This document shows positions 1 through 8,679 of a stretch of DNA of 64,000 nt, in pieces (position 1 is the first letter of the stretch; each line of letters opens with the position of its first letter). Source of the stretch: CBDEGU01 sp965238045 (GTDB lineage: Bacteria; Acidobacteriota; Terriglobia; Bryobacterales; UBA6623); the NCBI GenBank assembly GCA_965238045.1, contig CBDEGU010000012.1, positions 620,001-684,000 on the forward strand. Direction: 5' to 3'. Both the position numbers and the translations under genes were made by a program. The notes beneath the pieces are model-generated. The model was not told the DNA's origin and searched no databases. It saw nothing but the letters and a program-made list of their open reading frames with translations.

Positions 1-1
1 C

Positions 2-88
2 TTTCTGCAAAGGCCAGCCGCCGTGCCCGACGAAAGCGGGGACGAACAGGGAACCCGCGCGGCCGACAAGCTGCCGCTGGCTTTCTGA
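2..88 (+). CDS. 3' end of an upstream gene, product unknown
   Basis: The frame is open from the window edge to a TGA at 86-88 and gives 28 residues ending LPLAF. No domain can be recognised in so short a tail. A reading frame running up to just before the sialidase makes this a plausible gene end, but chance openness in GC-rich DNA is possible. Confidence 0.35.
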   Translation, partial: FLQRPAAVPDESGDEQGTRAADKLPLAF

Positions 89-122
89 GCGTTGATCTCG
101 CAGTCGCAAATGGAGTGATTTC

Positions 123-1304
123 ATGATGACGACACGATCTTGGATGCCTTTGCTGGTGTTGCTTACCCTCCCGGTCTCTCTGCCCGCGGCGGACCCGCCG
201 GGAGAGGGTCTGTGGGAACAGGTCGACGTCTTCACGGCGGGCCACGACGGCTATCACACCTTTCGCATTCCCGCGATTGTGACCGCCCCGGACGGAGCAC
301 TGATCGCATTCGCCGAAGCGCGCAAGGAGAACCGCTCCGACCCCGGCGGCGGCGACATCGATCTTGTCTACAGGCACAGCACCGATGGCGGCAAGACATG
401 GTCGCCGCTGAGGGTGCTCGATGATCCGGGCGAAGGCTGGGGTGCATCGAACCCGACTCCGGTCGCCGACCGCGATAGCGGCCGCGTGTGGATTCTCTAC
501 AATCACTGGGAGCCGGGTTTCGGCACCGAGCGATCCCAGCCCGGCACGTCGAACAACCAGGCCTGGGCGCGTCACAGCGATGACAACGGCGCCACCTGGT
601 CCGAAGCGGTGGATCTGACCCGCGTGTCCCGAGCCTACGACCACTGGGGCGCGATGTTCCTGGGGCCAGGCGGCGCGATCCAGGCACGCGACGGCCGCCT
701 GATCGTGCCCGCGGCCATGAAGCCCGACATCTACTCCGTGTGGATGTCGATTGGCGGCTTCGAGGGCCGTACGAGCCTCATGCGCGCCTATGCGCTTACA
801 AGTGACGACCACGGTGACACATGGAAGCGGGGCGAACTGGTGAAAGCGCAAACCAATGAGAATCAACTTGTCGAGTTGAGCGACGGGGCCATCATGATGG
901 ACGCGCGCCAGGGTGCCGGCGGGCATCGCTGGCTGATGGTCAGCTCCGACGGCGGCGGGACGTGGTCGAATCCCGTTCCGGGCCAGCAGGTCACGCCGAT
1001 CTGTGCCGCGATCGAGCGCTACACATCGAAAGCCCAAGGCGACGACCGAGACCGCATTCTCTGGACCGGCCCCGCCGGCCCGGGCCGCAAGCGGCTCATG
1101 CTGCGGGTGAGCTATGACGAGGGCCAAACCTTCCGGGACGAAAAAGTCATCTACGGCGGCCTCGCGGCCTACTCCGACATCGCCATTCTCAACGATAAAA
1201 CGGTTGGCGTGCTCTGGGAACGGGGCGTCAGCGTGGGTTACCAATTCATCACGTTCACGCGCTTCGACCGGTCGTTCTTCGAATCCGGGCCGCACGGGCG
1301 GTGA
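123..1304 (+). CDS. Exported sialidase (BNR/Asp-box, GH33-like)
   Basis: 393 residues. A hydrophobic signal peptide (about residues 6-22) precedes the FRIP motif at 47-50, the hallmark of bacterial sialidases that carries an arginine of the sialic-acid binding triad. Four Asp-box repeats of the S-x-D-x-G-x-T-W type lie near residues 84, 151, 227 and 275, as expected for a six-bladed propeller. The predicted role is periplasmic or extracellular release of terminal sialic acids or related sugars from glycoconjugates (EC 3.2.1.18 family). The start at 123 has GGAG about 8 bp upstream; ATG 126 is an alternative. No transport or catabolic partner gene is visible next to it. The family is clear but substrate specificity is not. 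Confidence 0.88.
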   Translation: MMTTRSWMPLLVLLTLPVSLPAADPPGEGLWEQVDVFTAGHDGYHTFRIPAIVTAPDGALIAFAEARKENRSDPGGGDIDLVYRHSTDGGKTWSPLRVLDDPGEGWGASNPTPVADRDSGRVWILYNHWEPGFGTERSQPGTSNNQAWARHSDDNGATWSEAVDLTRVSRAYDHWGAMFLGPGGAIQARDGRLIVPAAMKPDIYSVWMSIGGFEGRTSLMRAYALTSDDHGDTWKRGELVKAQTNENQLVELSDGAIMMDARQGAGGHRWLMVSSDGGGTWSNPVPGQQVTPICAAIERYTSKAQGDDRDRILWTGPAGPGRKRLMLRVSYDEGQTFRDEKVIYGGLAAYSDIAILNDKTVGVLWERGVSVGYQFITFTRFDRSFFESGPHGR

Positions 1305-1374
1305 AAACACCGCCCGCCGCGGCGCTCCGCCAGTGTTTCATCATCCACCCCGCTGGCCGTGCCATACGCCCCGA

Positions 1375-2538
1375 TCATTCCGCGAACGCGAGCTTGCGAG
1401 CTTGTCCGATCACCTCCGCGCCTCGGGACAAGACTTCCCGTCGCCAGGACGGGTCCGCCGGGCTGAAAGCTGCTTTCAACTCCAGCTTTGCCGGGTGGCC
1501 GATACCTCCGTCGCCGTAGTGGCGCCAGCGATTTTCCGCCCGGAGAAACTTGACGACCTCAACACCGCTTAGCGTTCCAAATTCCTGGCAGACGAAGTAG
1601 AAATTCGCCTTTGGAAGCACGCGAGGATACATCGTATCGTGCGCCCCGCTGATTCTGTAGGCCACGCCCCGGTCCGGATCCCAAGAACTGACGCGCGCGC
1701 CAAAGGCCGCCTTCATCTCGCGATATAATGCCGACCCCTCGTCCGCTTCATGCAGCAGCAGCGAATCGACGCCGAAAGGGCCCAGCCCAGTATGCACATC
1801 CACGACGACCAGACGCCGGACCTCCGCTAGCTGAGATTTGACGAACTGCTGAAACTTGCGGGGACCTTCCTCAAGTGCGTCGCCGCCGTAGAACAGCCCT
1901 TTCGGATATTCGTACTGCCCCCTTGCGATCGCCTGCTTAAGCGTGCTCATGCCATGGCGCAGGACGAGCCAGCCGGCCCGAGCATAGTAGAAATCCCAAG
2001 AAGGAGGGCTCGCGGGATTAAGAAACGAGTTGAGCTGGTCGTAGCCGTCTGGAACTCCCTCGTACGGCGCTCCCGGAGGAAGGAAGTTTCGATTCAAGTC
2101 AACATTGTTCTCGTTGAATCGCCGCAGCCAGGCCATGCCATACGGGTTCATGACATGCACGAGAACAACCGCCGTGTCTTCGCGGAGGGGCGCGATCCCG
2201 TTCGCCATCCACTGCAATTGAATCGCCGAGCCGGCGAAAGCTTCCACTCCATGAAGCCCCGAGGAATGCAGAAGCACCTGGCGCGGTTGTTCGGCGCCGA
2301 ACCAAGCGATGTCGATGGTGAGTTTCTCGCCGGCGGGTCCGTTGGCTTCGAGGCCGAGCGGAATCAGGCGGGCTCCGGCCGCTTTGGCCGCCGCGCGAAA
2401 CCGCGACCGCGCAACCGCATAGTCAGCCGAAAAGAATCGTTGCAGGCTGTCCTCATCGTCTGGCCCGCTGCCTCCGCAGCCGGGGAGCAACGCAAGGCTG
2501 GTCATGAGAATGCGTACCGTCTGTTGATCGGAAAACAT
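1375..2538 (-). CDS. DUF2817 zinc carboxypeptidase-like protein (M14 clan)
   Basis: 387 residues from the chosen start at 2538; an in-frame ATG at 2586 would add 16 unlikely residues. The N-terminus is hydrophobic and ends LALLPGCGG, which could be a lipobox-like export signal. The core carries LHGVE (H and E as zinc ligands), DLNRNF, a later VDVHTGLG (third zinc ligand) and QEFG, the pattern of DUF2817/M14 peptidases. It probably hydrolyses a peptide or amide at or beyond the membrane; the natural substrate is unknown. The IS630 element begins 62 bp upstream of the start and may have removed or replaced its promoter. Confidence 0.8.
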   Translation of the reverse strand: MFSDQQTVRILMTSLALLPGCGGSGPDDEDSLQRFFSADYAVARSRFRAAAKAAGARLIPLGLEANGPAGEKLTIDIAWFGAEQPRQVLLHSSGLHGVEAFAGSAIQLQWMANGIAPLREDTAVVLVHVMNPYGMAWLRRFNENNVDLNRNFLPPGAPYEGVPDGYDQLNSFLNPASPPSWDFYYARAGWLVLRHGMSTLKQAIARGQYEYPKGLFYGGDALEEGPRKFQQFVKSQLAEVRRLVVVDVHTGLGPFGVDSLLLHEADEGSALYREMKAAFGARVSSWDPDRGVAYRISGAHDTMYPRVLPKANFYFVCQEFGTLSGVEVVKFLRAENRWRHYGDGGIGHPAKLELKAAFSPADPSWRREVLSRGAEVIGQARKLAFAE

Positions 2539-2597
2539 GTCGGCGCCTCGGTGATAGATGAAAGATGCTTCGCTGTCTCTTTCCAATCATCCGTCAT

Positions 2598-3671
2598 CTA
2601 GTGGACTGTCCCAGAGAAAGATACACCATGACGGATGCGGCGCGCGGGGTTGGAGTATTTCCAGCGGAAGGGCTTGGCGTCTTTGGAATAGGCGTTGATG
2701 TAGCGGCGTAACTTGCGGGCCAGGTCCGCCGTGGAGGTGAAGATGCCGCGCGTGATCACATCCCTCTGCAGCTTGGAAAACCACAATTCGACTTGATTCA
2801 GCCACGACGAATAGGTCGGGGTGAAGTGTAACTGCACGTTGGGATGGGCTCGCAGGAACTCGGCCACCTTCTTCGTCTTGTGCGCGGAGAGATTGTCGCG
2901 GATGATGTGAATCTCCTGCTCGGCCTCGTAGGGCGCGACGATGTCGGCGAGAAAGCTCACGAACTCCTTGCTGGTGTGTCGCCGAGCGGTCTTGCCCTGC
3001 ACCTTGCCGGTCTTGGTGTTCAGAGCGGCGTAGAGCGAGAGTGTGCCGTTGCGCTTGTATTCGAAGCCGTGCCGTTCCGCCCGGCCGGGCGAGAGCGGCA
3101 GCACACGGTCGCGGCGATCCAGGGCCTCAATGGCGGTCTTTTCGTCAACGCAGAATATGGCGGCGTGCCGGGGCGGGTCGAGATAGAGCCCGATGATGTC
3201 GGCCGCCTTGCGCTCGAAGTCCGGGTCGTTGGAGGCCATGTAGCGTTCCAAACGATGCGGTTGCAGGCCGGCTTCCCGCCAAACGCGATGAATCATCGTC
3301 TTGCTTAGCGCGAGCTGACGGGCGAGTTTGCGGCAGGACCAGTGGGTGGAACCGTCTCGGGGTTTGCGGCGCGTGGCGTTGAGTATCCGAGCGCGCAGCT
3401 TGACGCTCAGCTTGGAGGGCGCTTGACCGGGCCGCTCGGTTTCGAGCCCATCGAGTCGGGCTTGGAGAAAGCGGCGCTTCCATTTCCCCACGGTACGCGC
3501 CGAGGTGTCGAGTTTGTCGGCTAGGCGTGCATACGACCAGCCGCCGCTCAACAACAACACGATCTTGGCTCGTAGCACGAACCCGGCCGGCAGCGACTGC
3601 GAGCCGCCGATCTCTTCCAACTCAGACCGTTCTTTCTCGTCCAAAGCGATTGGTTCGGCTTGAAAGGGCAT
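2598..3671 (-). CDS. IS630-family transposase
   Basis: 357 residues. The N-terminal half (about 1-150) holds two helix-turn-helix segments (SYARLADKLDTSARTVGKW region). The C-terminal half is a DDE catalytic domain: FCVDEKT (first Asp), HIIRDNLSAH (second Asp) and LNQVELWF (Glu), with the TPTYSSWLN signature of the family. The ATG at 3671 lies 49 bp inside the right terminus. The stop codon TAG is not inside the element: T and A come from the TA target site and G from the host base at 2598. Confidence 0.95.
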   Translation of the reverse strand: MPFQAEPIALDEKERSELEEIGGSQSLPAGFVLRAKIVLLLSGGWSYARLADKLDTSARTVGKWKRRFLQARLDGLETERPGQAPSKLSVKLRARILNATRRKPRDGSTHWSCRKLARQLALSKTMIHRVWREAGLQPHRLERYMASNDPDFERKAADIIGLYLDPPRHAAIFCVDEKTAIEALDRRDRVLPLSPGRAERHGFEYKRNGTLSLYAALNTKTGKVQGKTARRHTSKEFVSFLADIVAPYEAEQEIHIIRDNLSAHKTKKVAEFLRAHPNVQLHFTPTYSSWLNQVELWFSKLQRDVITRGIFTSTADLARKLRRYINAYSKDAKPFRWKYSNPARRIRHGVSFSGTVH

Positions 3672-3720
3672 ACTGTATAGACGCCGCTTTCACTAAGAAG
3701 GTTACTCTGGGACAGTCCAC
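2601..3720 (-). mobile_element. IS630-family insertion sequence, complete
   Basis: The element is 1120 bp. Its 16-bp terminal inverted repeats are perfect: GTGGACTGTCCCAGAG at 2601-2616 and the complement at 3705-3720. Both ends are flanked by TA (2599-2600 and 3721-3722), the dinucleotide target duplication of the IS630/Tc1 group. It carries one transposase gene. To its right an AIPR gene starts mid-domain; to its left lies unrelated sequence. The missing AIPR half must therefore have been lost, for example by recombination between two copies of this IS. Confidence 0.95.
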
Positions 3721-4378
3721 TAGGGTCATAGTTCCGGAGGAAGCCGGAAGCCGAGACCGCATTATCAAGGCGACGAACAGCCAGACAGCCATTCAGCAGG
3801 CGTCGCTTCGCGCAACAGACAAAATCCATCGCGATATTGAGGAATTCCTCCGACCGAGAGGTCTCTACTATGATCGTCGAAAGAATTTCTATAAGAACGA
3901 GGGCAAACGGCGTGACAAGATCATTGGGATACCACATCTAGCCCAGTCGACAATGGCGATCCTCTTGCAGCGCCCGGACACGGCTCGGGCACGACCCTCG
4001 TCCCTCCTAAAGAAGGACGAGGACTACCAAAAGGTTTATAATCCTTCGTACCCAATTCAGCTCTATCATGTATGCGCTGAAGGAATGCGGCGCGTGGAAG
4101 CGTTTCTGAAGTCGCCTATTGCCGGTCTCGCAAGCAAGGACCGAAGCAACCTCCGATTCTATGTCGGTATGCACGCCGTCGTTTCGCTGACAGGTAAGAA
4201 CAACCCCTCGGCGAGCGACCTCGCGAGAGTTGACGTGAGCAAACTGGACGACGATGCGATCAAGAAAAGCCTCGCTCTCGTACGTCAATCGTACGATGCT
4301 CTCGGCGGAACAGATCAGGTCGCCAAAGGGTCCTCGCTTCTCACAGCGATACAGCAGCAGATGACGAAACCTACCTAG
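3721..4378 (+). pseudogene. AIPR (abortive infection phage resistance) gene, 3' fragment
   Basis: About 218 codons remain, beginning mid-domain at the IS630 boundary (RVIVPEEAG) and ending at TAG 4376-4378. The features match the AIPR family: ATNSQT, then FLRPRGLYYDRRKNFYKN, LAQSTMAILLQRPD-ARARPSSLL, and a helical C-terminus. Family members are usually well over 500 residues, so the N-terminal half is missing. Without the IS an open frame would run from ATG 2558 into the remnant, but the 14 extra residues are not AIPR-like. AIPR proteins are associated with phage-defence loci; this copy is most likely dead. Confidence 0.8.
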
Positions 4379-4587
4379 CCAGACAGCTGCCGAAGACCAG
4401 ACAAGCTACACCTTCTACAAGCTGGGTCGGGTGGCGTTTGCCGAAGGACGGTGCCTGGGTGGGCAGAACGAACTGAGTGCAAGGTTGGGGAGGTCACAGG
4501 GAATCGAGGAAGGCGAGCAGTTGGGTTTGGTCGGGGGTGGGGGGTGTGGATCTCTTTGGCTTGGGCGTCGCCCTGGGGGCAGGCTGC

Positions 4588-6003
4588 CTAGAGCAGAGGC
4601 CACATCCTGGCCAGCGTCGCGACCGCGAAGGTAACGGCGAAGGCAAAGGCCAGCGGCATCAACGTGCCGATCACGGTCCATTTCCGGCTGCGCGTCTCTT
4701 TCCAGATCGTGAGAATGGTTGTGGCGCAGGGATTGTGCAGCACCGAGAACAGCATCAGGTTCACAGCCGTCAGCATCGTCCAGCCGTGCTCGACGACCAG
4801 CAGCTCGCGAATCTGATCATACGAGGTCACATCGGACATCATTCCCGTGCCCATATAGACCATCAGAAGAGTCGGCACGACAATTTCATTCGCCGGGATG
4901 GCAATCACGTAGGCGAGCATGATCACGCCGTCGAGCCCGAGCGCCTGTCCAAGCGGGTCGAGAAACCCGGCGCTGTGCCCCGCCAGGCTCATTCCGTTCC
5001 AGTTCACGTTGGCGAGCACCCAGATCACCGCGCCCGCCGGCGCCGCGGTTAGTATGGCGCGGCCCAGCACGAAGATCGTGCGGTCGATCAGCGACGTATA
5101 GAGAATACGCATGATGCTGGGGCGCCGATAGGGAGGCAGCTCCAGCGTAAACGCCGAGGCCTCACCCCGGAGAACCGTGTTGACCAGCAGCCACGAAGCC
5201 AGCAGCGTGAAGGCGATGCCGATGAGGACGACGCCGACGACCGCTCCGGCGGCCGCGAGCGAAGCCAGCGCCGCGGGAAACGCCGCCCCGACAAAGATCG
5301 TGCCCAGCATGATGAGCGTCGGGAAGCGTCCGTTGCAGGGAACGAAGTTGTTCGTCAGTATGGCAATGAGCCGTTCCCGGGGAGAGTCGATCACGCGCGT
5401 GGCGATGACGCCCGCGGCGTTGCACCCGAATCCCATCGTCATCGTCAGTGCCTGCTTGCCGTGGGCGCCCGCCTTGCGAAACAGCCAGTCCATGTTGAAG
5501 GCGACGCGCGGCAGGTAGCCCAGGTCTTCGAGGATCGTGAACACGGGGAAGAAGATCGCCATCGGCGGCAGCATGACGCTGATGACCCAGGCCAGTCCGC
5601 GATAGACGCCATGCCAGATGAATCCGGTCAGCCACCACGGCGCGCCCCAGGCGTCAAACCAGCCAACCGCGACCGCCTCGAACGAGAAGAACATCTCGGC
5701 CAGCATCTGGGAGGGAACATTCGCTCCGACAATGGTGAGCCAAAAGACGGCCGCCAGGATGACGAGCATGATCGGCAGTCCGAAGACGGGCGAAGTGACG
5801 ATGCGGTCGATCTTCTGATCGAAATCCCACTGCCGGTTGCCGCTGGTCTTGACCGAGCGGTTGGCGATGCGCTGGGCGTCAGCGTAGAGTGAGCCCACCA
5901 TGCGGTCCCGAAAATCGTCGCCGATGCCGCGGCGAAGCTCGTCGGCTCGCAGCAGCACGGCTTTCGGATCCAGCGTTCTTACATCCGAGGGAGCTGTGCT
6001 CAT
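4588..6003 (-). CDS. feoB: FeoB membrane permease half (split FeoB)
   Basis: 471 residues corresponding to the transmembrane part of FeoB, the GTP-gated ferrous iron importer of the inner membrane. About ten hydrophobic segments are visible. Gate motifs with the conserved cysteines are present: GFGCNAAG, NNFVPCNGRFP and, near the C-terminus, HNPCATT. The first about 70 residues are cytoplasmic. The G-domain is on a separate upstream gene that overlaps by ATGA at 6000-6003, so the two halves (747 residues together) are translationally coupled and probably assemble into one transporter. The C-terminal FeoC-like or SH3-like extension of some FeoBs is absent. Confidence 0.93.
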   Translation of the reverse strand: MSTAPSDVRTLDPKAVLLRADELRRGIGDDFRDRMVGSLYADAQRIANRSVKTSGNRQWDFDQKIDRIVTSPVFGLPIMLVILAAVFWLTIVGANVPSQMLAEMFFSFEAVAVGWFDAWGAPWWLTGFIWHGVYRGLAWVISVMLPPMAIFFPVFTILEDLGYLPRVAFNMDWLFRKAGAHGKQALTMTMGFGCNAAGVIATRVIDSPRERLIAILTNNFVPCNGRFPTLIMLGTIFVGAAFPAALASLAAAGAVVGVVLIGIAFTLLASWLLVNTVLRGEASAFTLELPPYRRPSIMRILYTSLIDRTIFVLGRAILTAAPAGAVIWVLANVNWNGMSLAGHSAGFLDPLGQALGLDGVIMLAYVIAIPANEIVVPTLLMVYMGTGMMSDVTSYDQIRELLVVEHGWTMLTAVNLMLFSVLHNPCATTILTIWKETRSRKWTVIGTLMPLAFAFAVTFAVATLARMWPLL

Positions 6004-6830
6004 TGGGCGCCCTCCAACGCGATCACTCGGGATGTTTTCTCAATGGCTTGGGTCTGTTTCGCTTCCAGTTCCCGCAATTCGCCCGACAGGAGGGCTTGCC
6101 GCACCCGGTGGTCGCCGTCCAGCAGGCGGAACGCCAACCAGCGGGCATTGGGCAGGCCGGGAGCAAGTTCTTCGATCATCGGGACGAGCTGGTTTACCGC
6201 TTCTTGCAGTTCCGCGGGCGGCTCGGGCCGATGCGGTCGTGACACGACGGCTCCGGAGATGACGTCGGCCACGGTGCTTACCAGTTGGTCAAGACCTTGT
6301 TTGGTGCGCGCGACCGTGGGTACGGCGGGGACGCCCAGATCACGGGCCAGGCCGCGAACGTCCACCTCAATGCCCTTGCGTTCTGCTTCGTCCATTAGAT
6401 TGACGCACACTACGGCGCGGCTGGTGATCTCGAGAACCTGCAACACGAGATTGAGGTTGCGCTCAAGCGCTGTGGCATCGACCACGACGACGGTACAATC
6501 GGGCCGTCCGAACAGCAGGAAATTACGGCTGATCTCTTCATCTTCCGAGGCCGAGAGCAGGGAATAGGTGCCGGGAAGATCCACCAGCTTGTAGCGTTTG
6601 TTCTGGAAGACGTAGCCGCCCTCGGCACGGTTGACGGTCTTGCCGGTCCAATTGCCGACGTGCTGGCGCAGTCCGGTGAGCGCGTTGAATACCGACGACT
6701 TGCCGGTGTTCGGATTCCCGGCCAAGGCGACCAGATGGTCATGCTTGCCGAGCGAGACGCCCATTTGCGCAAGCTGCGCGGTCGCCGGGCAGGCTTCGCA
6801 TGCATCTGGAGAGACGGGCCGGCTGCTCAT
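6000..6830 (-). CDS. feoB: FeoB cytoplasmic G-protein half (split FeoB)
   Basis: 276 residues. The G-domain motifs are G1 GNPNTGKS (38-45), G3 DLPGTYS (84-90) and G4 NLMD (144-147), followed by the helical GDI-like domain (about 180-265). It hydrolyses GTP to drive or gate Fe(II) uptake by the permease encoded next. Family FeoB is normally one chain; here the polypeptide ends just after the helical domain and the permease restarts in an overlapping frame. A CxxC pair (residues 11 and 14) precedes the G-domain and may bind metal (inference). The start overlaps the stop of the upstream FeoA-fusion gene (ATGA, 6827-6830). Confidence 0.93.
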   Translation of the reverse strand: MSSRPVSPDACEACPATAQLAQMGVSLGKHDHLVALAGNPNTGKSSVFNALTGLRQHVGNWTGKTVNRAEGGYVFQNKRYKLVDLPGTYSLLSASEDEEISRNFLLFGRPDCTVVVVDATALERNLNLVLQVLEITSRAVVCVNLMDEAERKGIEVDVRGLARDLGVPAVPTVARTKQGLDQLVSTVADVISGAVVSRPHRPEPPAELQEAVNQLVPMIEELAPGLPNARWLAFRLLDGDHRVRQALLSGELRELEAKQTQAIEKTSRVIALEGAQ

Positions 6831-7882
6831 GTGCGTACCGCTTCGGCTGGTTCGGTTTTGCCGTTCGATTCGGTCAGGGGCCGGACCCAGATTTGCGACG
6901 CCTGCGCCCGGCGCAAAGCGATCAATGTGCCTCGCACGCGGAAGGCTCGCGGATCGCCAAAGGTGTTCTCAAGAGCCGCCTCGACGCGCGTGCCGGGCGT
7001 CAGGCCGAGGTCAAGCAAGCGGCGGCGGCTGAACCCCCTGCAGGCCGGGTCGAGTTCCATGACTTCGGCCGCTTGTCCCACGGCCAGTTCCGAGAGCCGC
7101 CCGGCGCCCTGGGGACGGGCGCTGCCAGGCGCTTGGGTGACCTGAATGTTCGCGGCCACCACATGCGCCATGCGATGCTCGTTCTCACCATCGCTGAGCA
7201 GCAGGCGCTCGGGTGTGCGCTCGAGAATTCGAATGGTCTTGCCGGGCAGAAAGCCCGCGGCGAGAATCTGCTGGAAGATCACATCCGGCTCATCCTCGAT
7301 ATGGACGATGCGGGCGGACTCGCCGACGGGCCACTCACCGAGCGAGAGCTCCAGCAGCGGATCGACAGCGCCTTCCGCCGTCGGAATCGGGTCGCCATGG
7401 GGGTCGCGCACCGGGTGGCCCAGGTGCGCTTCGAGAGCGTCGAGTTTTTCGGGTGTCAGCGTATGCTCGGCTTTTTCGGCGGCCTGGTGCAGTTTCGACA
7501 TCGGCACGCCGGCGTCGTCGGCCAGGTAGCGCTCCCAGAGACGGTGCGCCCGGACGACGTGCAGCGCCCAGCTCTCGCCGGCCGGGGTCAAACGCAGGCC
7601 TTCCGAGGCGCTTCGCAGCAGGCCGCGAGCCTCCATGCGCGTGAGCAGCGCGAGCACGCGGCGCTGTGAAAGGCCGAGCGCCCCGGCGAGCGACTCCGGT
7701 GTCGCGTTCATTCTCCTGTGTTCCCAAGCAATCAGATGCTTGAGGGCGTCCTCGAAGAGCCGCCGCTGACTCATCACCCGCCGCTGGCTCCATCGCGCAT
7801 AGAGACCGTTGCCAGGCCAGAAAATCATGACCATGATGCAGAGCAGCAACAGCATCCAGCCAGACACCCAGGAGCCGGTCAT
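6827..7882 (-). CDS. Membrane-anchored DtxR-like protein with two FeoA domains
   Basis: 351 residues in an unusual order. One transmembrane segment (about 8-24) is followed by a winged-helix/DtxR DNA-binding-like domain (about 40-105), a DtxR dimerisation and metal-site region with the H-x3-E-x2-H pattern (KLHQAAEKAEH) and DPHGDPIP (to about 175). Two tandem FeoA/SH3-like domains follow (about 185-255 and 265-340); the second has the typical FeoA core CRGFSRRRLLDLGLTPGT. No separate feoA exists here, so the last domain probably acts as the FeoA partner of FeoB. The anchor could place a metal-sensing domain beside the transporter, so it may regulate uptake post-translationally rather than bind DNA (inference). 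It overlaps both neighbours by 4 bp. Confidence 0.85.
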   Translation of the reverse strand: MTGSWVSGWMLLLLCIMVMIFWPGNGLYARWSQRRVMSQRRLFEDALKHLIAWEHRRMNATPESLAGALGLSQRRVLALLTRMEARGLLRSASEGLRLTPAGESWALHVVRAHRLWERYLADDAGVPMSKLHQAAEKAEHTLTPEKLDALEAHLGHPVRDPHGDPIPTAEGAVDPLLELSLGEWPVGESARIVHIEDEPDVIFQQILAAGFLPGKTIRILERTPERLLLSDGENEHRMAHVVAANIQVTQAPGSARPQGAGRLSELAVGQAAEVMELDPACRGFSRRRLLDLGLTPGTRVEAALENTFGDPRAFRVRGTLIALRRAQASQIWVRPLTESNGKTEPAEAVRT

Positions 7883-8619
7883 CGCCCGTTATCCTCCGGT
7901 CCCGGGCGGTTCGTTTCCCCTGGTCCGCCTTCCTCGCTTTCGTGCTCTCTCTCGCCCGCCGGCACGACGTGAATGAGCGAGGCTACGGTGGGGCCGATCG
8001 CGCCGAGCTTCTCCAGTCCATCGATTTCGAGCATCAGCGGACCGTCGAAGGGTCCCCGCTCGGTCAGCCGGAGTTGCGTGCCGGGGACGATCCGCAGCCC
8101 AAAGAGGTAGCGCAGAATCTCGGGATCGCCGTCCGATACACGCGATACGGTCGCTTCCTGGCCGACGCTCAAATCCAGCAGAACCCGTTCGGACCGCTCG
8201 GGGATCGTGCCGTCCTTGCGGGGAATCGGATGCCCATGCGGATCAGCCTCGGGATCGCCCAAACGTTCGGCCATGCGGTCTTCGAGTTTTTCGGAAATGG
8301 CGTGTTCGAGTTTGTCGGCCTCTTCATGCACCTCGTCCCAGCGATAACCGAGAAAACGATGCAGGTATAACTCGATCAGCCGGTGATGCCGGATCACTTC
8401 CAGGGCCCGCAGCCGGCCCTCGTCGCTGAGCCGCGCGCCACGATGTTTCTCGTAGTAGACCGGAGCCGGATTGCGTTCGGCAAGCTTTTGCAGCATGCCG
8501 GTCACCGACGCCGGCGCCACGCCGAGTTTTTTCGCCAGTGCGGCGGTCGAGGCCCGCCCCTGATCTCCGGCAAGCTTGAAGATCGCTTTCAGATAGTCAT
8601 CTACGGCCTCAGAAGGCAT
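7879..8619 (-). CDS. DtxR/MntR-family iron-dependent repressor with FeoA domain
   Basis: 246 residues, soluble. An N-terminal winged helix (about 5-70) is followed by the dimerisation and metal-binding domain with the H-x3-E-x2-H pattern (VHEEADKLEH) and DPHGHPIP, then a C-terminal FeoA/SH3-like domain (about 150-220) and an acidic, disordered tail. It probably represses the feo operon when iron (or manganese) is plentiful. The first gene of the operon, it starts at 8619 (ATG) just downstream of a promoter/operator that resembles a DtxR box, so autoregulation is likely. There is no strong ribosome site in the short leader. It overlaps the next gene by ATGA. Confidence 0.92.
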   Translation of the reverse strand: MPSEAVDDYLKAIFKLAGDQGRASTAALAKKLGVAPASVTGMLQKLAERNPAPVYYEKHRGARLSDEGRLRALEVIRHHRLIELYLHRFLGYRWDEVHEEADKLEHAISEKLEDRMAERLGDPEADPHGHPIPRKDGTIPERSERVLLDLSVGQEATVSRVSDGDPEILRYLFGLRIVPGTQLRLTERGPFDGPLMLEIDGLEKLGAIGPTVASLIHVVPAGEREHESEEGGPGETNRPGPEDNGR

Positions 8620-8628
8620 AGGTCACAA

Positions 8629-8646
8629 ATTTAGGTACGCCTAAAT
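8629..8646 (-). promoter_or_regulatory. DtxR-type operator of the feo operon
   Basis: A perfect dyad, ATTTAGG-TACG-CCTAAAT, lies between the -10 box and the start codon of the repressor gene. Its TTAGG...CCTAA core is the pattern bound by DtxR/IdeR/MntR proteins. The position over the transcription start suggests repression by blocking RNA polymerase. Binding is inferred. Confidence 0.8.
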
Positions 8647-8650
8647 ATGT

Positions 8651-8679
8651 ATCTTATGCCGATGACGTGTGAGTGTCAA
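8651..8679 (-). promoter_or_regulatory. Sigma-70-type promoter of the feo operon
   Basis: Read leftward, TTGACA (8679-8674) is followed by exactly 17 bp and TAAGAT (8656-8651). The -35 box is a perfect consensus. Transcription would start within the operator dyad and give a leader of roughly 25 nt before ATG 8619. Confidence 0.8.
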
